DNA of 64,000 bases from Thiotrichaceae bacterium UBA973. GTDB taxonomy: Bacteria > Pseudomonadota > Gammaproteobacteria > Eutrophobiales > Eutrophobiaceae. The stretch lies in contig DBBX01000019.1 of assembly GCA_002292815.1 (NCBI GenBank), positions 179,669-243,668 of the forward strand, written 5' to 3'. The notes under the pieces are model-generated. The model was not told the origin of the DNA, made no database searches, and saw only the letters and a program-made list of their open reading frames with translations. Position numbers and translations under genes: made by a program. Shown here piece by piece: positions 42,984 through 52,303 of the stretch (its first letter is position 1; every line of letters begins with the position of its first letter).

Positions 42984-43439
42984 TCAGCTTTGTAATTGCA
43001 TCATGACGACGTCTTGTCGCTCAGATACTTGTTTAACATTATTGCGGTTGATTAAATCGGCCAAGGTAAGCCCATTCAAAAAACCTGAAATGTGCATATT
43101 TAATTCCATCCATAAATCATGCGTTAGACAACGCAAGTCGCCTTGGCAGTTTTGCTTACCTTTGCACCGCGTGACATCAATCGGTTCATCAACAGAATAG
43201 ATAACTTTGGCAACGGTAATTTGGTCAGCATCTTGCGCCAGACGGTAACCGCCACCCGGGCCACGGGCACTTTCAACGAGTCCATTCCTTTTTAATTTGC
43301 TGAATAGCTGCTCAAGGTATGTCAGTGATATATCCTGACGTTGAGAAATGTCTGACAGATTCACCGGCCCGTTACTATCATGTAACGCCACATCAAGGAT
43401 TGCAGTTACGGCATAACGGCCTTTGGTTGTCATTTTCAT
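42984..43439 (-). CDS. iscR: Rrf2-family iron-sulfur regulator IscR
   Basis: Transcription factor that senses Fe-S status through a [2Fe-2S] cluster. 151 residues with N-terminal winged helix (MTTKGRYAVTAILDVALHD, LSDISQRQDISLTYLEQLFS, RNGLVESARGPGGGYRLAQ). The cluster ligands Cys92, Cys98, Cys104 and His107 are at the same numbers as in E. coli IscR. It heads a suf operon instead of an isc operon. Two adjacent 25-bp IscR-type operators (43486-43535) lie 47 bp upstream, so autorepression of the whole operon is likely. Confidence 0.95.
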   Translation of the reverse strand: MKMTTKGRYAVTAILDVALHDSNGPVNLSDISQRQDISLTYLEQLFSKLKRNGLVESARGPGGGYRLAQDADQITVAKVIYSVDEPIDVTRCKGKQNCQGDLRCLTHDLWMELNMHISGFLNGLTLADLINRNNVKQVSERQDVVMMQLQS

Positions 43440-43485
43440 CGTCTATTTCTCTAGCGGCACCCATATTTGGGTCAGCAAGAGTCAC

Positions 43486-43510
43486 ATAACCTAGTGTTTT
43501 AGTCAAGTAT
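43486..43510 (-). promoter_or_regulatory. IscR type 1 operator, proximal
   Basis: Read on the minus strand, the 25-bp site begins ATACTTGACT and ends AGGTTAT. It matches the gammaproteobacterial type 1 IscR consensus (ATASYYGACTRWWWYAGTC and on, from memory) at about 22 of 25 positions. It overlaps a TTGACT that could be the -35 of the iscR promoter. Confidence 0.7.
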
Positions 43511-43535
43511 ATATCAGACAAAAATAGTCAGATAT
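43511..43535 (-). promoter_or_regulatory. IscR type 1 operator, distal
   Basis: Immediately next to the proximal site with no gap. On the minus strand it starts ATATCTGACT and ends GTCTGATAT, matching the consensus at about 21 of 25 positions and nearly palindromic itself. Two adjacent type 1 sites mirror the E. coli iscR promoter layout. Confidence 0.65.
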
Positions 43536-43615
43536 GGTTCGCCAAAAAATTTACCAATTAAATCAATAAATTAAGAACATTATGTGGAAAAGAGGATGTT
43601 GAAAGACTGGGGTTT

Positions 43616-43831
43616 TTATTGAATAGAATGCAAGATTATTTGAACAATTCCATAAAGGGTCAAGAGTAGGCAAAAAACTAAAAAGAAACCCATGATGACA
43701 TAGACTTTAATACCATTTTTTTCTATGTAGGCTTCATCGCGATCCATATTTTCCTGCGATTGAACGCCAAAGAAAGAGGCTAATAGGCTAAATGCAATTT
43801 GAAATATATTCGGATCTTTTTTGCTAGTCAT
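43616..43831 (-). CDS. DUF2970 membrane protein
   Basis: Small protein of 71 residues in the DUF2970 family: IFQIAFSLLASFFGVQSQEN at the N-terminus, a DRDEAYIEKNG linker, and one C-terminal membrane helix (VYVIMGFFLVFCLLLTLYGI). The SVLASFFGVQS-type motif is the family mark. Function unknown. It follows cysE by 15 bp on the minus strand and is probably the last gene of the pepA-holC-valS-cysE direction. Confidence 0.82.
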   Translation of the reverse strand: MTSKKDPNIFQIAFSLLASFFGVQSQENMDRDEAYIEKNGIKVYVIMGFFLVFCLLLTLYGIVQIILHSIQ

Positions 43832-43846
43832 TTATTTAATCCAATA

Positions 43847-44527
43847 TTATTTCTTTTTGAGTTCTTCTAACTCTTTTTCTACCTTATGCAGGTGATCTAA
43901 GACTGATTTAAGGCCATTCTGTACCGGGTCGGGCATGTCTTTGCTTTCGGCATAAGCAGTAAAACCAATCTTTTTTGCCATGGCTTCACGTTGGGCATCT
44001 TTATCATCGTCTGTTCGTTTTACGATGATATGGCCTGGCACCCCAACGACAGTTGCACATTCTGGCGTGTCTTTAACAACGACCGCATTACAGCCAACGC
44101 GTGTACCCGCACCAAGAGTAATTGGGCCTAATATTTTCGCACCAGCGCCAATGACAACATTATTTCCCAGAGTAGGGTGGCGTTTGCCTTTGTTCCAGGT
44201 GGTACCACCTAATGTAACACCGTGATAAATCGAAACGTCATCACCTACTTCTGAGGTTTCACCGATAACAATGCCCATACCATGGTCGATAAAAAATCGC
44301 CGTCCGATTTTTGCGCCAGGATGAATTTCAATGCCGGTAATGAAGCGGGCAAAATGCGCCATTAAGCGGGCGATGAAATACAAATTTTTGTTCCACAGCC
44401 AATGATTAAAACGATGCAAGATAATGGCTTGAAATCCAGGGCAGGTGAAGACCGTCTCCAATGCTGAACGTGCTGCCGGGTCGCGCTCGAAGACAACGTC
44501 GATTTCTTCTTTGATGGTACTAAACAT
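43847..44527 (-). CDS. cysE: Serine O-acetyltransferase, EpsC-type
   Basis: First step of cysteine synthesis from serine and acetyl-CoA. 226 residues with a shortened N-terminal helical domain and a left-handed beta-helix of hexapeptide repeats: IEIHPGAKIGRRFFIDHGMG, VIGETSEVGDDVSIYHGVTL, GNNVVIGAGAKILGPITLGA. Catalytic His in DHGMG and YHGVTLGG are present. The C-terminus is a charged coiled coil instead of the usual short Ile tail that binds CysK, so cysteine synthase association is doubtful. Start overlaps the valS stop by 1 bp. Confidence 0.93.
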   Translation of the reverse strand: MFSTIKEEIDVVFERDPAARSALETVFTCPGFQAIILHRFNHWLWNKNLYFIARLMAHFARFITGIEIHPGAKIGRRFFIDHGMGIVIGETSEVGDDVSIYHGVTLGGTTWNKGKRHPTLGNNVVIGAGAKILGPITLGAGTRVGCNAVVVKDTPECATVVGVPGHIIVKRTDDDKDAQREAMAKKIGFTAYAESKDMPDPVQNGLKSVLDHLHKVEKELEELKKK

Positions 44528-47313
44528 TATTTTTCTGATAGTTTTGATATCGATTGAAGTTGAGTTTCGTACGTTTTAATTTCGTTTAGTATATCAGCAA
44601 GACGTCGTTTAACACCTCCGACTACATCTTCTGGTGCACGTTCAACAAAGTTTTTATTTTCTAGTTTATTTTCCAGGCCGCATTTTTCTTTAGCCAGTTT
44701 ATCAAGAGTATTAAGTATTCGCGCTTTTTCTGCTTCTGGATCAATAATATCAGCTAATGGAACCAGCAATGTCATCTCACCGGCCAAGGCCATTACAGCA
44801 TCGTCCATCTCGTTTTCAGTAGTTTCGATTGATTCGATTCTGCCTAGAATTTTTATATAGTTTTGATGTTCATCTAACCATTGGCACTCATCTTTTGTAC
44901 CGTTGCGAACAAATACATTTAGTGACTTGCCTGGTGATATATCACGTTCTGCGCGAATACGGCGCACGCCCATAATAAATGCCTTAATCCATTCAATTTG
45001 CTCTACAGCATCATTATCGGTTTCGAGCTCATCTTGTTTTGGAAAAGATTCGAGCATGACGCTCTCACCTTTTTTGTCTAGTAGAGTAGCTACTCGATGC
45101 CAAAGTTCTTCGGTAATGAAAGGAATAAAAGGATGAAGCGCGCGTTGCAAAGTCTCAAGTGCATTTAATAATGTATAGAGTGTGCCGCGTTTTTCTTCTT
45201 CGCTTGTTTCCGCGCTATTTAAGGTTGTTTTGGATAATTCAATATACCAATCGCAGTATTCATCCCAGGTGAATTCATAAAGTGCTTGCGCAGCAAGATC
45301 AAAACGATAGGTTTTCATGCCTTCATGTGTTGCTGAGACGGCATCAGACAGTTTGCTGGTAATCCATCGTTCAGCTAATCCAAATTTCATCTCGCCTTCG
45401 TCGAGTTTAATTGACTGAGCCTCGACATTGCTGATGACATAGCGCGCGGCATTCCAGAGCTTATTGCAAAAGTTTCTATAGCCTTGTATTCGACCGGTTT
45501 CAAAATTGATAAAACGGCCTTGCGTTGCCAATGATGCAAAAGTAAATCGTAAAGAGTCTGTTCCGTAGGATTCGATCCCGTCTGGAAAATGTTTACGCGT
45601 GGCTTTTTCAATCTTTGCTGCCATCTGTGGCTGCATCATTCCACTTGTGCGTTTACTAATAAGTTCTTCAAGCTCAATGCCATCGATCAAGTCGATCGGG
45701 TCAAGCACATTACCTTTTGACTTGGACATCTTCTGTCCTTCGCCGTCGCGAACCAAACCATGGATATAGACTTCCTTGAATGGAATATCATCCATAAACT
45801 TAAGCCCGAACATAATCATGCGTGCGACCCAAAAGAAGATGATGTCAAAACCGGTGACTAAAACATTAGTCGGGTAGAATTTATCAAGCTCAGGTGTTTT
45901 GTCAGGCCAGCCTAAAGTAGAGAAGGGCCATAAGGCAGAAGAGAACCAGGTGTCGAGCACATCTTCATCTTGTTTGAGATTGATATCACCCAGATTGTGT
46001 TTCTCTCTGACCGCGGCCTCATCATGACCAACATAGATATTGCCTTTGTCGTCATACCAGGCCGGTATACGATGTCCCCACCAGAGCTGCCGGCTGATAC
46101 ACCAATCTTGAATATTGTTCATCCATTCAAAATAGGTCTTGTCCCAGTTTGCCGGGACAAACTTGATATCGCCATCTTTCACTGCCTTGATCGCAGGATC
46201 GGCAAGCGGTTGTATTTTTACATACCATTGATCGGTTAGATAAGGTTCAACAACGGCATGTGAACGATCACCACGCGGCACCATTAATTTATGGTCATCT
46301 ATTTTATCGAGTAGCCCTTGTTGCTCAAGATCGGCGACGATTTGTTTGCGTGCTTCATAACGATCCATGCCACGATATTTTTCTGGCGCTTCATCATTAA
46401 CTGCAGCATCGACAGTAAAAATATTTATCTTTTCCAGCTTATGGCGTTCGCCCATTTCATAGTCGTTGAAATCGTGTGCGGGAGTAATCTTGACGCAGCC
46501 AGTACCGAATTCCGGGTCGACATAATCATCGGCAATGACAGGCAATGCTCGATCAGTTAAAGGCAGTAATACTTCCTTGCCGACCAGTTTTTTATAACGT
46601 TCATCATCAGGATGAACTGCAACTGCGGCATCACCGAGCATGGTTTCAGGTCTTGTCGTCGCGACTACAATATATTCGAGTCCATCAACAGGCTCTTTTA
46701 ATGGATAACGCATATGCCATAGATAGCCATTTTCTTCTTCAGAGATGACTTCGAGATCGGATATAGCGGTATGCAATACCGGATCCCAGTTAACCAACCG
46801 TTTGCCACGATAGATCAAGCCTTCATCGTGTAAGCGTACAAAGACTTCTTTGACTGCTTCTGATAAACCGTCATCCATAGTGAAGCGTTCACGTGACCAG
46901 TCCATTGAAGTTCCTAATCGGCGTGATTGACGGGTGATGGTATTGCCTGAGTGTTCTTTCCAGTCCCAAACCGCTTCAATAAATTTTTCTCGCCCCAGAT
47001 CGTGACGTGATATGTCTTTTTGCTGGAGTTGACGTTCAACCACCATCTGCGTTGCGATGCCTGCGTGGTCTGTGCCACATTGCCATAATGTGTCATTGCC
47101 ATTCATGCGATGGTAACGCGTTAAAATATCCATCAAAGTTTGTTGGAAGGCGTGGCCCATATGTAAGCTGCCAGTGACATTTGGCGGCGGTAACATGATG
47201 CAATAGGAGTCACCTTCACCCTTGCTATCATTTCGGGGAGCAAAGTAGTTCTTCTTCTCCCAATTATCATAGCAATTGGCTTCTATCGTTTCGGGTTTAT
47301 AGGTTTTATCCAT
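44527..47313 (-). CDS. valS: Valyl-tRNA synthetase
   Basis: Class Ia synthetase, 928 residues. HIGH motif as PPPNVTGSLHMGHA (about 42-55), an editing domain with ATTRPETMLGD and VHPDDERY, KMSKSKGN motif, the anticodon-binding helices, and a C-terminal tRNA-binding coiled coil (EKARILNTLDKLAKEKCGLE). A slight expansion (SKRTSGMMQPQMAAKIEKAT) after KMSKS is common in proteobacterial enzymes. It lies downstream of holC and the small orf, and is coupled to cysE. Confidence 0.97.
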   Translation of the reverse strand: MDKTYKPETIEANCYDNWEKKNYFAPRNDSKGEGDSYCIMLPPPNVTGSLHMGHAFQQTLMDILTRYHRMNGNDTLWQCGTDHAGIATQMVVERQLQQKDISRHDLGREKFIEAVWDWKEHSGNTITRQSRRLGTSMDWSRERFTMDDGLSEAVKEVFVRLHDEGLIYRGKRLVNWDPVLHTAISDLEVISEEENGYLWHMRYPLKEPVDGLEYIVVATTRPETMLGDAAVAVHPDDERYKKLVGKEVLLPLTDRALPVIADDYVDPEFGTGCVKITPAHDFNDYEMGERHKLEKINIFTVDAAVNDEAPEKYRGMDRYEARKQIVADLEQQGLLDKIDDHKLMVPRGDRSHAVVEPYLTDQWYVKIQPLADPAIKAVKDGDIKFVPANWDKTYFEWMNNIQDWCISRQLWWGHRIPAWYDDKGNIYVGHDEAAVREKHNLGDINLKQDEDVLDTWFSSALWPFSTLGWPDKTPELDKFYPTNVLVTGFDIIFFWVARMIMFGLKFMDDIPFKEVYIHGLVRDGEGQKMSKSKGNVLDPIDLIDGIELEELISKRTSGMMQPQMAAKIEKATRKHFPDGIESYGTDSLRFTFASLATQGRFINFETGRIQGYRNFCNKLWNAARYVISNVEAQSIKLDEGEMKFGLAERWITSKLSDAVSATHEGMKTYRFDLAAQALYEFTWDEYCDWYIELSKTTLNSAETSEEEKRGTLYTLLNALETLQRALHPFIPFITEELWHRVATLLDKKGESVMLESFPKQDELETDNDAVEQIEWIKAFIMGVRRIRAERDISPGKSLNVFVRNGTKDECQWLDEHQNYIKILGRIESIETTENEMDDAVMALAGEMTLLVPLADIIDPEAEKARILNTLDKLAKEKCGLENKLENKNFVERAPEDVVGGVKRRLADILNEIKTYETQLQSISKLSEK

Positions 47314-47419
47314 CTTTATAATAAATATTATTAGGGGCTAAATGATGAGTAGCCTATTATTGGGAGGCGTATTGTCCACAAGGAGACCGCTTAGGGCAAT
47401 CTTTATTGGGTTTATCCCG

Positions 47420-47818
47420 TTATCCTTCTTTGTCCGTATTGCCTTTTTTACTATGAAACTCTTCGAGCAATCGTGTTTTTACTTCATCAATGATGCTGTC
47501 CTTGAGCATGAGAATTAATTCATCCAGATCCTCAGTTATTTCCTTGTCAACTTTATCTATGATGTCATTAATTAGCTGGTCCTCTTTTTCAATTTGTTGA
47601 AAAGTGTGTTCCAGATCCTGATTCAGGTCATCCTCAGTGAAGAGATCTACCAGAACAGGGATGCCATCTGTACCTACTCTTAGACGCGGTAGTTTTGTTT
47701 GTTTTGATTCTGTCTTTTTTTTCGCTAAAAGTTGTTCGAGCTCATCGATCCGATTAACCAGATTATTTCTATCTGAATCTGATAATTCTTCTGGGTGGGT
47801 ATTTGAAGAATCAATCAT
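47420..47818 (-). CDS. Uncharacterised coiled-coil protein between holC and valS
   Basis: 132 residues, highly charged and helical, with no family I can name. The N-terminal half has a leucine-rich coiled coil (LVNRIDELEQLLAKKKTESK), then a short conserved-looking LPRLRVGTDGIPVLVDLF block, then acidic helices (DLNQDLEHTFQQIEKEDQLI, DKVDKEITEDLDELILMLKD). No signal peptide or membrane segment. It overlaps holC by 8 bp, so translation is coupled, and lies 107 bp before valS. Similar-sized acidic proteins sit here in some other gammaproteobacteria; an accessory role with the clamp loader or tRNA synthetase is only a guess. Confidence 0.7.
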   Translation of the reverse strand: MIDSSNTHPEELSDSDRNNLVNRIDELEQLLAKKKTESKQTKLPRLRVGTDGIPVLVDLFTEDDLNQDLEHTFQQIEKEDQLINDIIDKVDKEITEDLDELILMLKDSIIDEVKTRLLEEFHSKKGNTDKEG

Positions 47819-48251
47819 TTTCTGTCAGGTTTTCAATTTTATGATCATGGATTTCGTAATCTGCTTCCTTGTATAGACGATAACGCTGACGTGCTAATTG
47901 CTTATTAGATTCATTACCACCGACAATCTCAACGACCCTGTCGAAACTTGATGCAAAGTCAGGAATATCCGTTCCAAGATTAATCATGACTTGTGATGCT
48001 TGTGGAGCGTTGTTGCCATAGCCAATCGTGACAGGAGTTTCATCATTGATATTTTCATCCAATATTTCATGTGGCACAAAACTGATATCTTTATACACCC
48101 AGAGTAAGTCATCGAACTTGGTCGCAAGTTCTTGAGATTGAGTGTGAATATGTACTCTATTCCCACCTGACCAGGCTTTAGCGGCAATGGCGCAGGCGAA
48201 TCTGTCTACGTTGTTTGCATCAGACAAGATGTAAAAATCAACACGCGACAC
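47811..48251 (-). CDS. holC: DNA polymerase III chi subunit
   Basis: Clamp-loader accessory that links the polymerase to SSB. 146 residues starting SRVDFYILSDANNVDRFACA, then IAAKAWSGGNRVHIHTQ, LDDLLW-like KFDDLLWVYKDISFVPHEI, and VEIVGGNESNKQLARQRYRL-YKEADYEI at the C-terminus. These are the standard HolC landmarks. It lies between pepA and valS, as in E. coli, 18 bp after pepA. Confidence 0.92.
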   Translation of the reverse strand: MSRVDFYILSDANNVDRFACAIAAKAWSGGNRVHIHTQSQELATKFDDLLWVYKDISFVPHEILDENINDETPVTIGYGNNAPQASQVMINLGTDIPDFASSFDRVVEIVGGNESNKQLARQRYRLYKEADYEIHDHKIENLTEND

Positions 48252-48269
48252 TGTATTTCAATCTCAAGA

Positions 48270-49760
48270 TTACTTTGTTTGATTAAGTATATATTGCATC
48301 AATAATGAAACTGGTCGTCCAGTTGCTCCTTTATTGTTACCTGAAACCCAGGCAGTGCCAGCAATATCCAGATGAGCCCAATGATATTTTTCTGCAAAGC
48401 GTGACAAGAAACAGGCGGCAGTGATTGTACCTGCATCTCTGCCACCAATATTAGCTATATCTGCAAAAGGGCTATTCAATTGTTGTTGATACTCATCCCA
48501 TAATGGCAGTTGCCAAGCGCGGTCACCGGATTCATCACCGGCATTGAGTAATTCTCTCGCTAATGGATTGTGATTACTTAATAAACCGGTGGCATGTTTT
48601 CCCAGTGCTATTACACATGCGCCCGTCAGGGTGGCGATATCGATAACGACTTCAGGGTTAAAGCGTTCGCTGTAGGTAATGGCATCGCACAATATCAACC
48701 GACCTTCAGCATCAGTATTGAGTACTTCAATGGTTTGCCCGGACATACTGGTAAATATATCGCCCGGATTGGTCGCCGTGCTGCTAGGCATATTCTCAAC
48801 AGCAGGAACCACACCCACAACATTTATGGGCAAGCCAAGTTCTGCTACGGCGGAAATTGTGCCAAAAACACTGGCGCCGCCACACATATCGTATTTCATT
48901 TCATCCATTGCTGCACCGGGCTTAAGTGATATACCGCCAGTATCAAAGGTAACAGCTTTACCAACCAGCACGATCGGTTTTTGTGCTTTTTTAGAACCTT
49001 TATATTCCATAGTAATTAATTTTGCAGGTCTGGCAGAGCCTTGGGATACAGAAAGCAAGGAGCCCATGCCCAGTTTTTTCATATCGGCTTCTTCTAATAT
49101 CTCTACCGTCAGTGAACGATGTCCTTTGCCTAGCGCGGCTGCTTGTTGCGCGAGATAGGTTGGTGTGCACACATTAGAAGGTCTGTTAGCAAGATCACGG
49201 GTAAATTTAATACCATTGGCAATAGCTCGACCTTCTTGCATGGCGATTTCGCCTTGTGGTAATTCACGACGTGTAGGTACGGTAAATGTAATTTTTCGTA
49301 ATGGCCGTCTGTTCGCTTTCTTTTTTGTTTTTAATTCATTGAATTGATACAAGCTGTGTTCTGCTACTTGAACTGCTTGTCTGATTTTCCAGTGATGATC
49401 GCGCCCTTTTATAGTCAATTCGCTGAGGTAGTTAACGCCGTCCAAAGAGCCTGTATTGTTCAATGCTTGTATACTATTCGCTATGATTGTGCGGTAGTTT
49501 CGTTCATCGATTTCTCTTTCTTTACCACAGCCGATCAGTAATACACGGTCGGCAATCATGCCAGGGACATTGTGCAGTAATAAGTACTGTCCTTTGTTGC
49601 CATCCATATCGCCACGACGAATCAGGTTAGACAGATATTTTTTACTTACCGCATCAATGGCTTTGGCCGCGGTAGATAGTCGTCGCGATTCAAAAATACC
49701 AACAATTACGCAAGCTGTTCGTTGTTTTTCAGGGTTACCGCTTTTTATATTGAAATCCAT
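48270..49760 (-). CDS. pepA: Leucyl aminopeptidase PepA
   Basis: M17 metallo-aminopeptidase; in E. coli also a DNA-binding regulator and Xer recombination cofactor. 496 residues, with metal-binding and catalytic motifs VGKAVTFDTGGISLKPGAAM, MKYDMCGGASVFG, NTDAEGRLILCDA and ATLTGACVIALG intact. The N-terminal domain is divergent (CVIVGIFESRRLSTAAKAID). It is divergent from lptF across 218 bp, the conserved order in gammaproteobacteria. Confidence 0.96.
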   Translation of the reverse strand: MDFNIKSGNPEKQRTACVIVGIFESRRLSTAAKAIDAVSKKYLSNLIRRGDMDGNKGQYLLLHNVPGMIADRVLLIGCGKEREIDERNYRTIIANSIQALNNTGSLDGVNYLSELTIKGRDHHWKIRQAVQVAEHSLYQFNELKTKKKANRRPLRKITFTVPTRRELPQGEIAMQEGRAIANGIKFTRDLANRPSNVCTPTYLAQQAAALGKGHRSLTVEILEEADMKKLGMGSLLSVSQGSARPAKLITMEYKGSKKAQKPIVLVGKAVTFDTGGISLKPGAAMDEMKYDMCGGASVFGTISAVAELGLPINVVGVVPAVENMPSSTATNPGDIFTSMSGQTIEVLNTDAEGRLILCDAITYSERFNPEVVIDIATLTGACVIALGKHATGLLSNHNPLARELLNAGDESGDRAWQLPLWDEYQQQLNSPFADIANIGGRDAGTITAACFLSRFAEKYHWAHLDIAGTAWVSGNNKGATGRPVSLLMQYILNQTK

Positions 49761-49978
49761 ACCAGCTCCAGGGTTGTTAACAACTTTTTGTAGATTATAG
49801 TTTGGTTAATTTAGTTACAGTGATGAGTTAATTTATTCTGCACTTTGATATCAAGCGTGTCATAATCGTTCCGTTTTTTGTTAAAAACAGTGAAAAATGG
49901 CCAAAACCATAATTTTAGTCAAGTTTATTCATTTATCTTCAACTAAGCAAAGCCGAGTTATAGTATGAGGCCAGAATT

Positions 49979-51088
49979 GTGATTATCCAGCACTACATCT
50001 ACAGGGAGTTGTTGGAAAAACTGTTGTGGATACTGAGTTTGCTTATCCTTGTTGTTGCCAGTAAAAGGTTTGTCGGTTTTCTTGCCGATGCGGCCGAAGG
50101 CAGCCTACCAGCAGAGATGGTGTTCTTAATGTTGGCTTACAAAATGTTGGCGACGCTGCCAAAAATTTTACCAATTTCGATACTGGTTGGCATGTTGCTC
50201 GCTTTCTCGCGCATGGCTAGTGACAGAGAACTGTTGATATTGTCGGCATCAGGTGTAAGTAAAATTTTTCAAATAGGAATTGTCCTGCGGTTTGCTCTTG
50301 TGTTCTGTTTATTTGTGTCTGTCCTTACCTTGTATTTTGCGCCTTGGGCAGAACAGGGTGTGCATAATCTAAAAGAACGAGCCAAACAGGAATCTGATAT
50401 TTCAGGGATTAAAGCCGGGCAGTTTAAAGAGTTCAGTAAAGGCGATCGCGTCGTTTATGTGCAAAAGCCCTCGGTTGATAATCTCTCGATGGAAGAAGTT
50501 TTTCTGCAGGTAAGGCAACAAGGTGACCTTGGTGTTTTAACCTCTGATAGCGCTCGATTTAAAATAGATAAAAAATCAGGAAATAAATATATCATCTTCA
50601 GTGATGGCCGACGCTATGTAGGTGAGCCGGGTTTGCTTGACTATCAGATCACTGAATATGAAAAATACGCAATTCTAACAGAGAGTGCCGAGACTAATAC
50701 GCCGGGCGCGAAGACAGGCGCGTTATTAACGGCTGATATAATCGGCTCTGACAATAAGGTTCATCAAGCCGAGTTTCAATGGCGTATATCATTAATTCTG
50801 TCTTGTTTGTTATTGTCACTACTCGCAATATTACTCATTCAATCTCACACCAGTGAACGTAGATACATGCCATTTGTAATAGGCATCTCAATTTATCTCA
50901 TTTATAGCAACTTACTTGGTATTGCAAAGACCTTACTTAGCCGAGATGTTATACCTGGATTTATTGGTTTGTGGTGGGTACACATAATATTAATCGCTGG
51001 ATTATTAGCCTTTTATTATTTGCCAAGATATCGATTTATGAAAAAAGATGAAGATAAGCATCAATTTATTCCAGCAGACGGACCCTGA
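49979..51088 (+). CDS. lptF: LPS export permease LptF
   Basis: Inner-membrane half of the LptB2FG transporter that extracts lipopolysaccharide. 369 residues, six membrane helices: three N-terminal (LLWILSLLILVVASKRFVGF, LAYKMLATLPKILPISILVG, FALVFCLFVSVLTLYFAPWA), a periplasmic beta-jellyroll (about 130-265), and three C-terminal (ISLILSCLLLSLLAILLIQS, MPFVIGISIYLIYSNLLGIA, WWVHIILIAGLLAFYYL). GTG start with GAGG about 8 bp upstream. lptG follows after 5 bp. Confidence 0.95.
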   Translation: MIIQHYIYRELLEKLLWILSLLILVVASKRFVGFLADAAEGSLPAEMVFLMLAYKMLATLPKILPISILVGMLLAFSRMASDRELLILSASGVSKIFQIGIVLRFALVFCLFVSVLTLYFAPWAEQGVHNLKERAKQESDISGIKAGQFKEFSKGDRVVYVQKPSVDNLSMEEVFLQVRQQGDLGVLTSDSARFKIDKKSGNKYIIFSDGRRYVGEPGLLDYQITEYEKYAILTESAETNTPGAKTGALLTADIIGSDNKVHQAEFQWRISLILSCLLLSLLAILLIQSHTSERRYMPFVIGISIYLIYSNLLGIAKTLLSRDVIPGFIGLWWVHIILIAGLLAFYYLPRYRFMKKDEDKHQFIPADGP

Positions 51089-51093
51089 AATAA

Positions 51094-52155
51094 ATGATTC
51101 TTGACCGATATATAGGCCGAAGCATAATCGTCACCAGCGTATTGTCGTTATTTGCACTGGTTGCGGTTTTTTCATTTTTTACCCTGGTCGACCAACTTGA
51201 TCGTACCGGACAAGGTAATTACGGTGTGAGCGAGGCCATACAATATGTATTACTAACGGTGCCACGATTGAGCTATGAGCTCTTCCCGATAGCGACTGTC
51301 ATTGGCAGCATGGCTGCACTTGGTATGTTGGCAAACACTTCAGAGCTGGCTGTGATTCGCACGTCAGGTGTATCACAGGCTCAGTTGGCCTATTCATTAA
51401 TAAAGACGGGGTTGGCCTTTGTTATTATCAGTATATTAATTGGAGAAGTCATCGCACCAGTGACGGAGCAGGCAGCGCAACAGAAACGCTCGATAGCATT
51501 GACCAAAGAAATTTCAATGAAAACCAAAAACGGGTTTTGGTCACGCGATGGTGACAACTACATCAATATAAGAAAGATACTGCCGGGAGATCGTGTTGAG
51601 GAAATCTACATTTATGAATTTGATAAAGAACATCAATTAAGGTCGATGATCTATGCAAAACACGCAGAATATGATCAGGATAAATGGATACTGCACAATA
51701 TTTTAAAAACTGAGATTACAGAACAACAAGTAACAAACAATCATTACGACACCGCTGAGTGGGAAGCATTACTAAACCCAGATGTTATTGATATGGTTAC
51801 CATCAAGCCACGTTATTTGTCCATCTTGGGTTTAATCAGTTATATTGATTATCTCAAGGCCAATAATCAAAGTAGCAAACAATATGTACAGGCCTTTTGG
51901 TCAAAGCTAGCTAACCCATTTACAATTATGGCGATGATCTTGTTGTCCATCTGTGTTGTCAGGTGCGAGGGACGACCAATGGGGCTGGGGCAACGTGTTT
52001 TTATTGGTGCATTAATAGGTATTACTTTTCATTTAATAAATCAGGTGAGCGGGCATCTCGGCATTGTGTACGGCGTACCTGCGTTTATTAGTGTTTGTGC
52101 GCCAACGATAATGATACTATCTTATATTTATTATCGGCTTAGCAGGAGTTATTAA
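51094..52155 (+). CDS. lptG: LPS export permease LptG
   Basis: Second transmembrane subunit of LptB2FG, 353 residues. It begins ILDRYIGRSIIVTSVLSLFA, then PRLSYELFPIATVIGSMAAL with the RTSGVSQAQL coupling segment, a periplasmic jellyroll (MKTKNGFWSRDGDNYINIRK) and three C-terminal helices. PFTIMAMILLSICVV and GQRVFIGALIGITFHLINQV are typical of LptG. LptB is not in the window, the usual arrangement. Confidence 0.95.
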   Translation: MILDRYIGRSIIVTSVLSLFALVAVFSFFTLVDQLDRTGQGNYGVSEAIQYVLLTVPRLSYELFPIATVIGSMAALGMLANTSELAVIRTSGVSQAQLAYSLIKTGLAFVIISILIGEVIAPVTEQAAQQKRSIALTKEISMKTKNGFWSRDGDNYINIRKILPGDRVEEIYIYEFDKEHQLRSMIYAKHAEYDQDKWILHNILKTEITEQQVTNNHYDTAEWEALLNPDVIDMVTIKPRYLSILGLISYIDYLKANNQSSKQYVQAFWSKLANPFTIMAMILLSICVVRCEGRPMGLGQRVFIGALIGITFHLINQVSGHLGIVYGVPAFISVCAPTIMILSYIYYRLSRSY

Positions 52156-52285
52156 GCGTCATATCTATTTGTTTATATCTCTCCCTCCCTATCAGTTCCA
52201 TTGGGATAAGCAGAATAGTTTAGATTAAACCACTACACATACACCGTTTAAATTAATAGCCACATTAATCTCTCTGGGTTTTATT

Positions 52286-52302
52286 CCCCGCAGCTTGCTA
52301 CG
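52286..52302 (+). repeat. REP-like hairpin relic
   Basis: CCCCGCAGCTTGCTACG resembles one arm and loop of the CCCCGCAGCTTGCTGCGGGG palindromes that I recall as dispersed repeats in several gammaproteobacteria. Here the right arm is degraded. It lies just upstream of, or at, the start of an uncharacterised membrane-protein gene. No second copy is found in the window. Confidence 0.35.
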
Positions 52303-52303
52303 A

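Noticed and set aside
49849..49858. TTTGATATCAAG as a possible FNR box before pepA/lptF
   Set aside because: The half-sites TTGAT and ATCAA overlap without the required four-base spacer.
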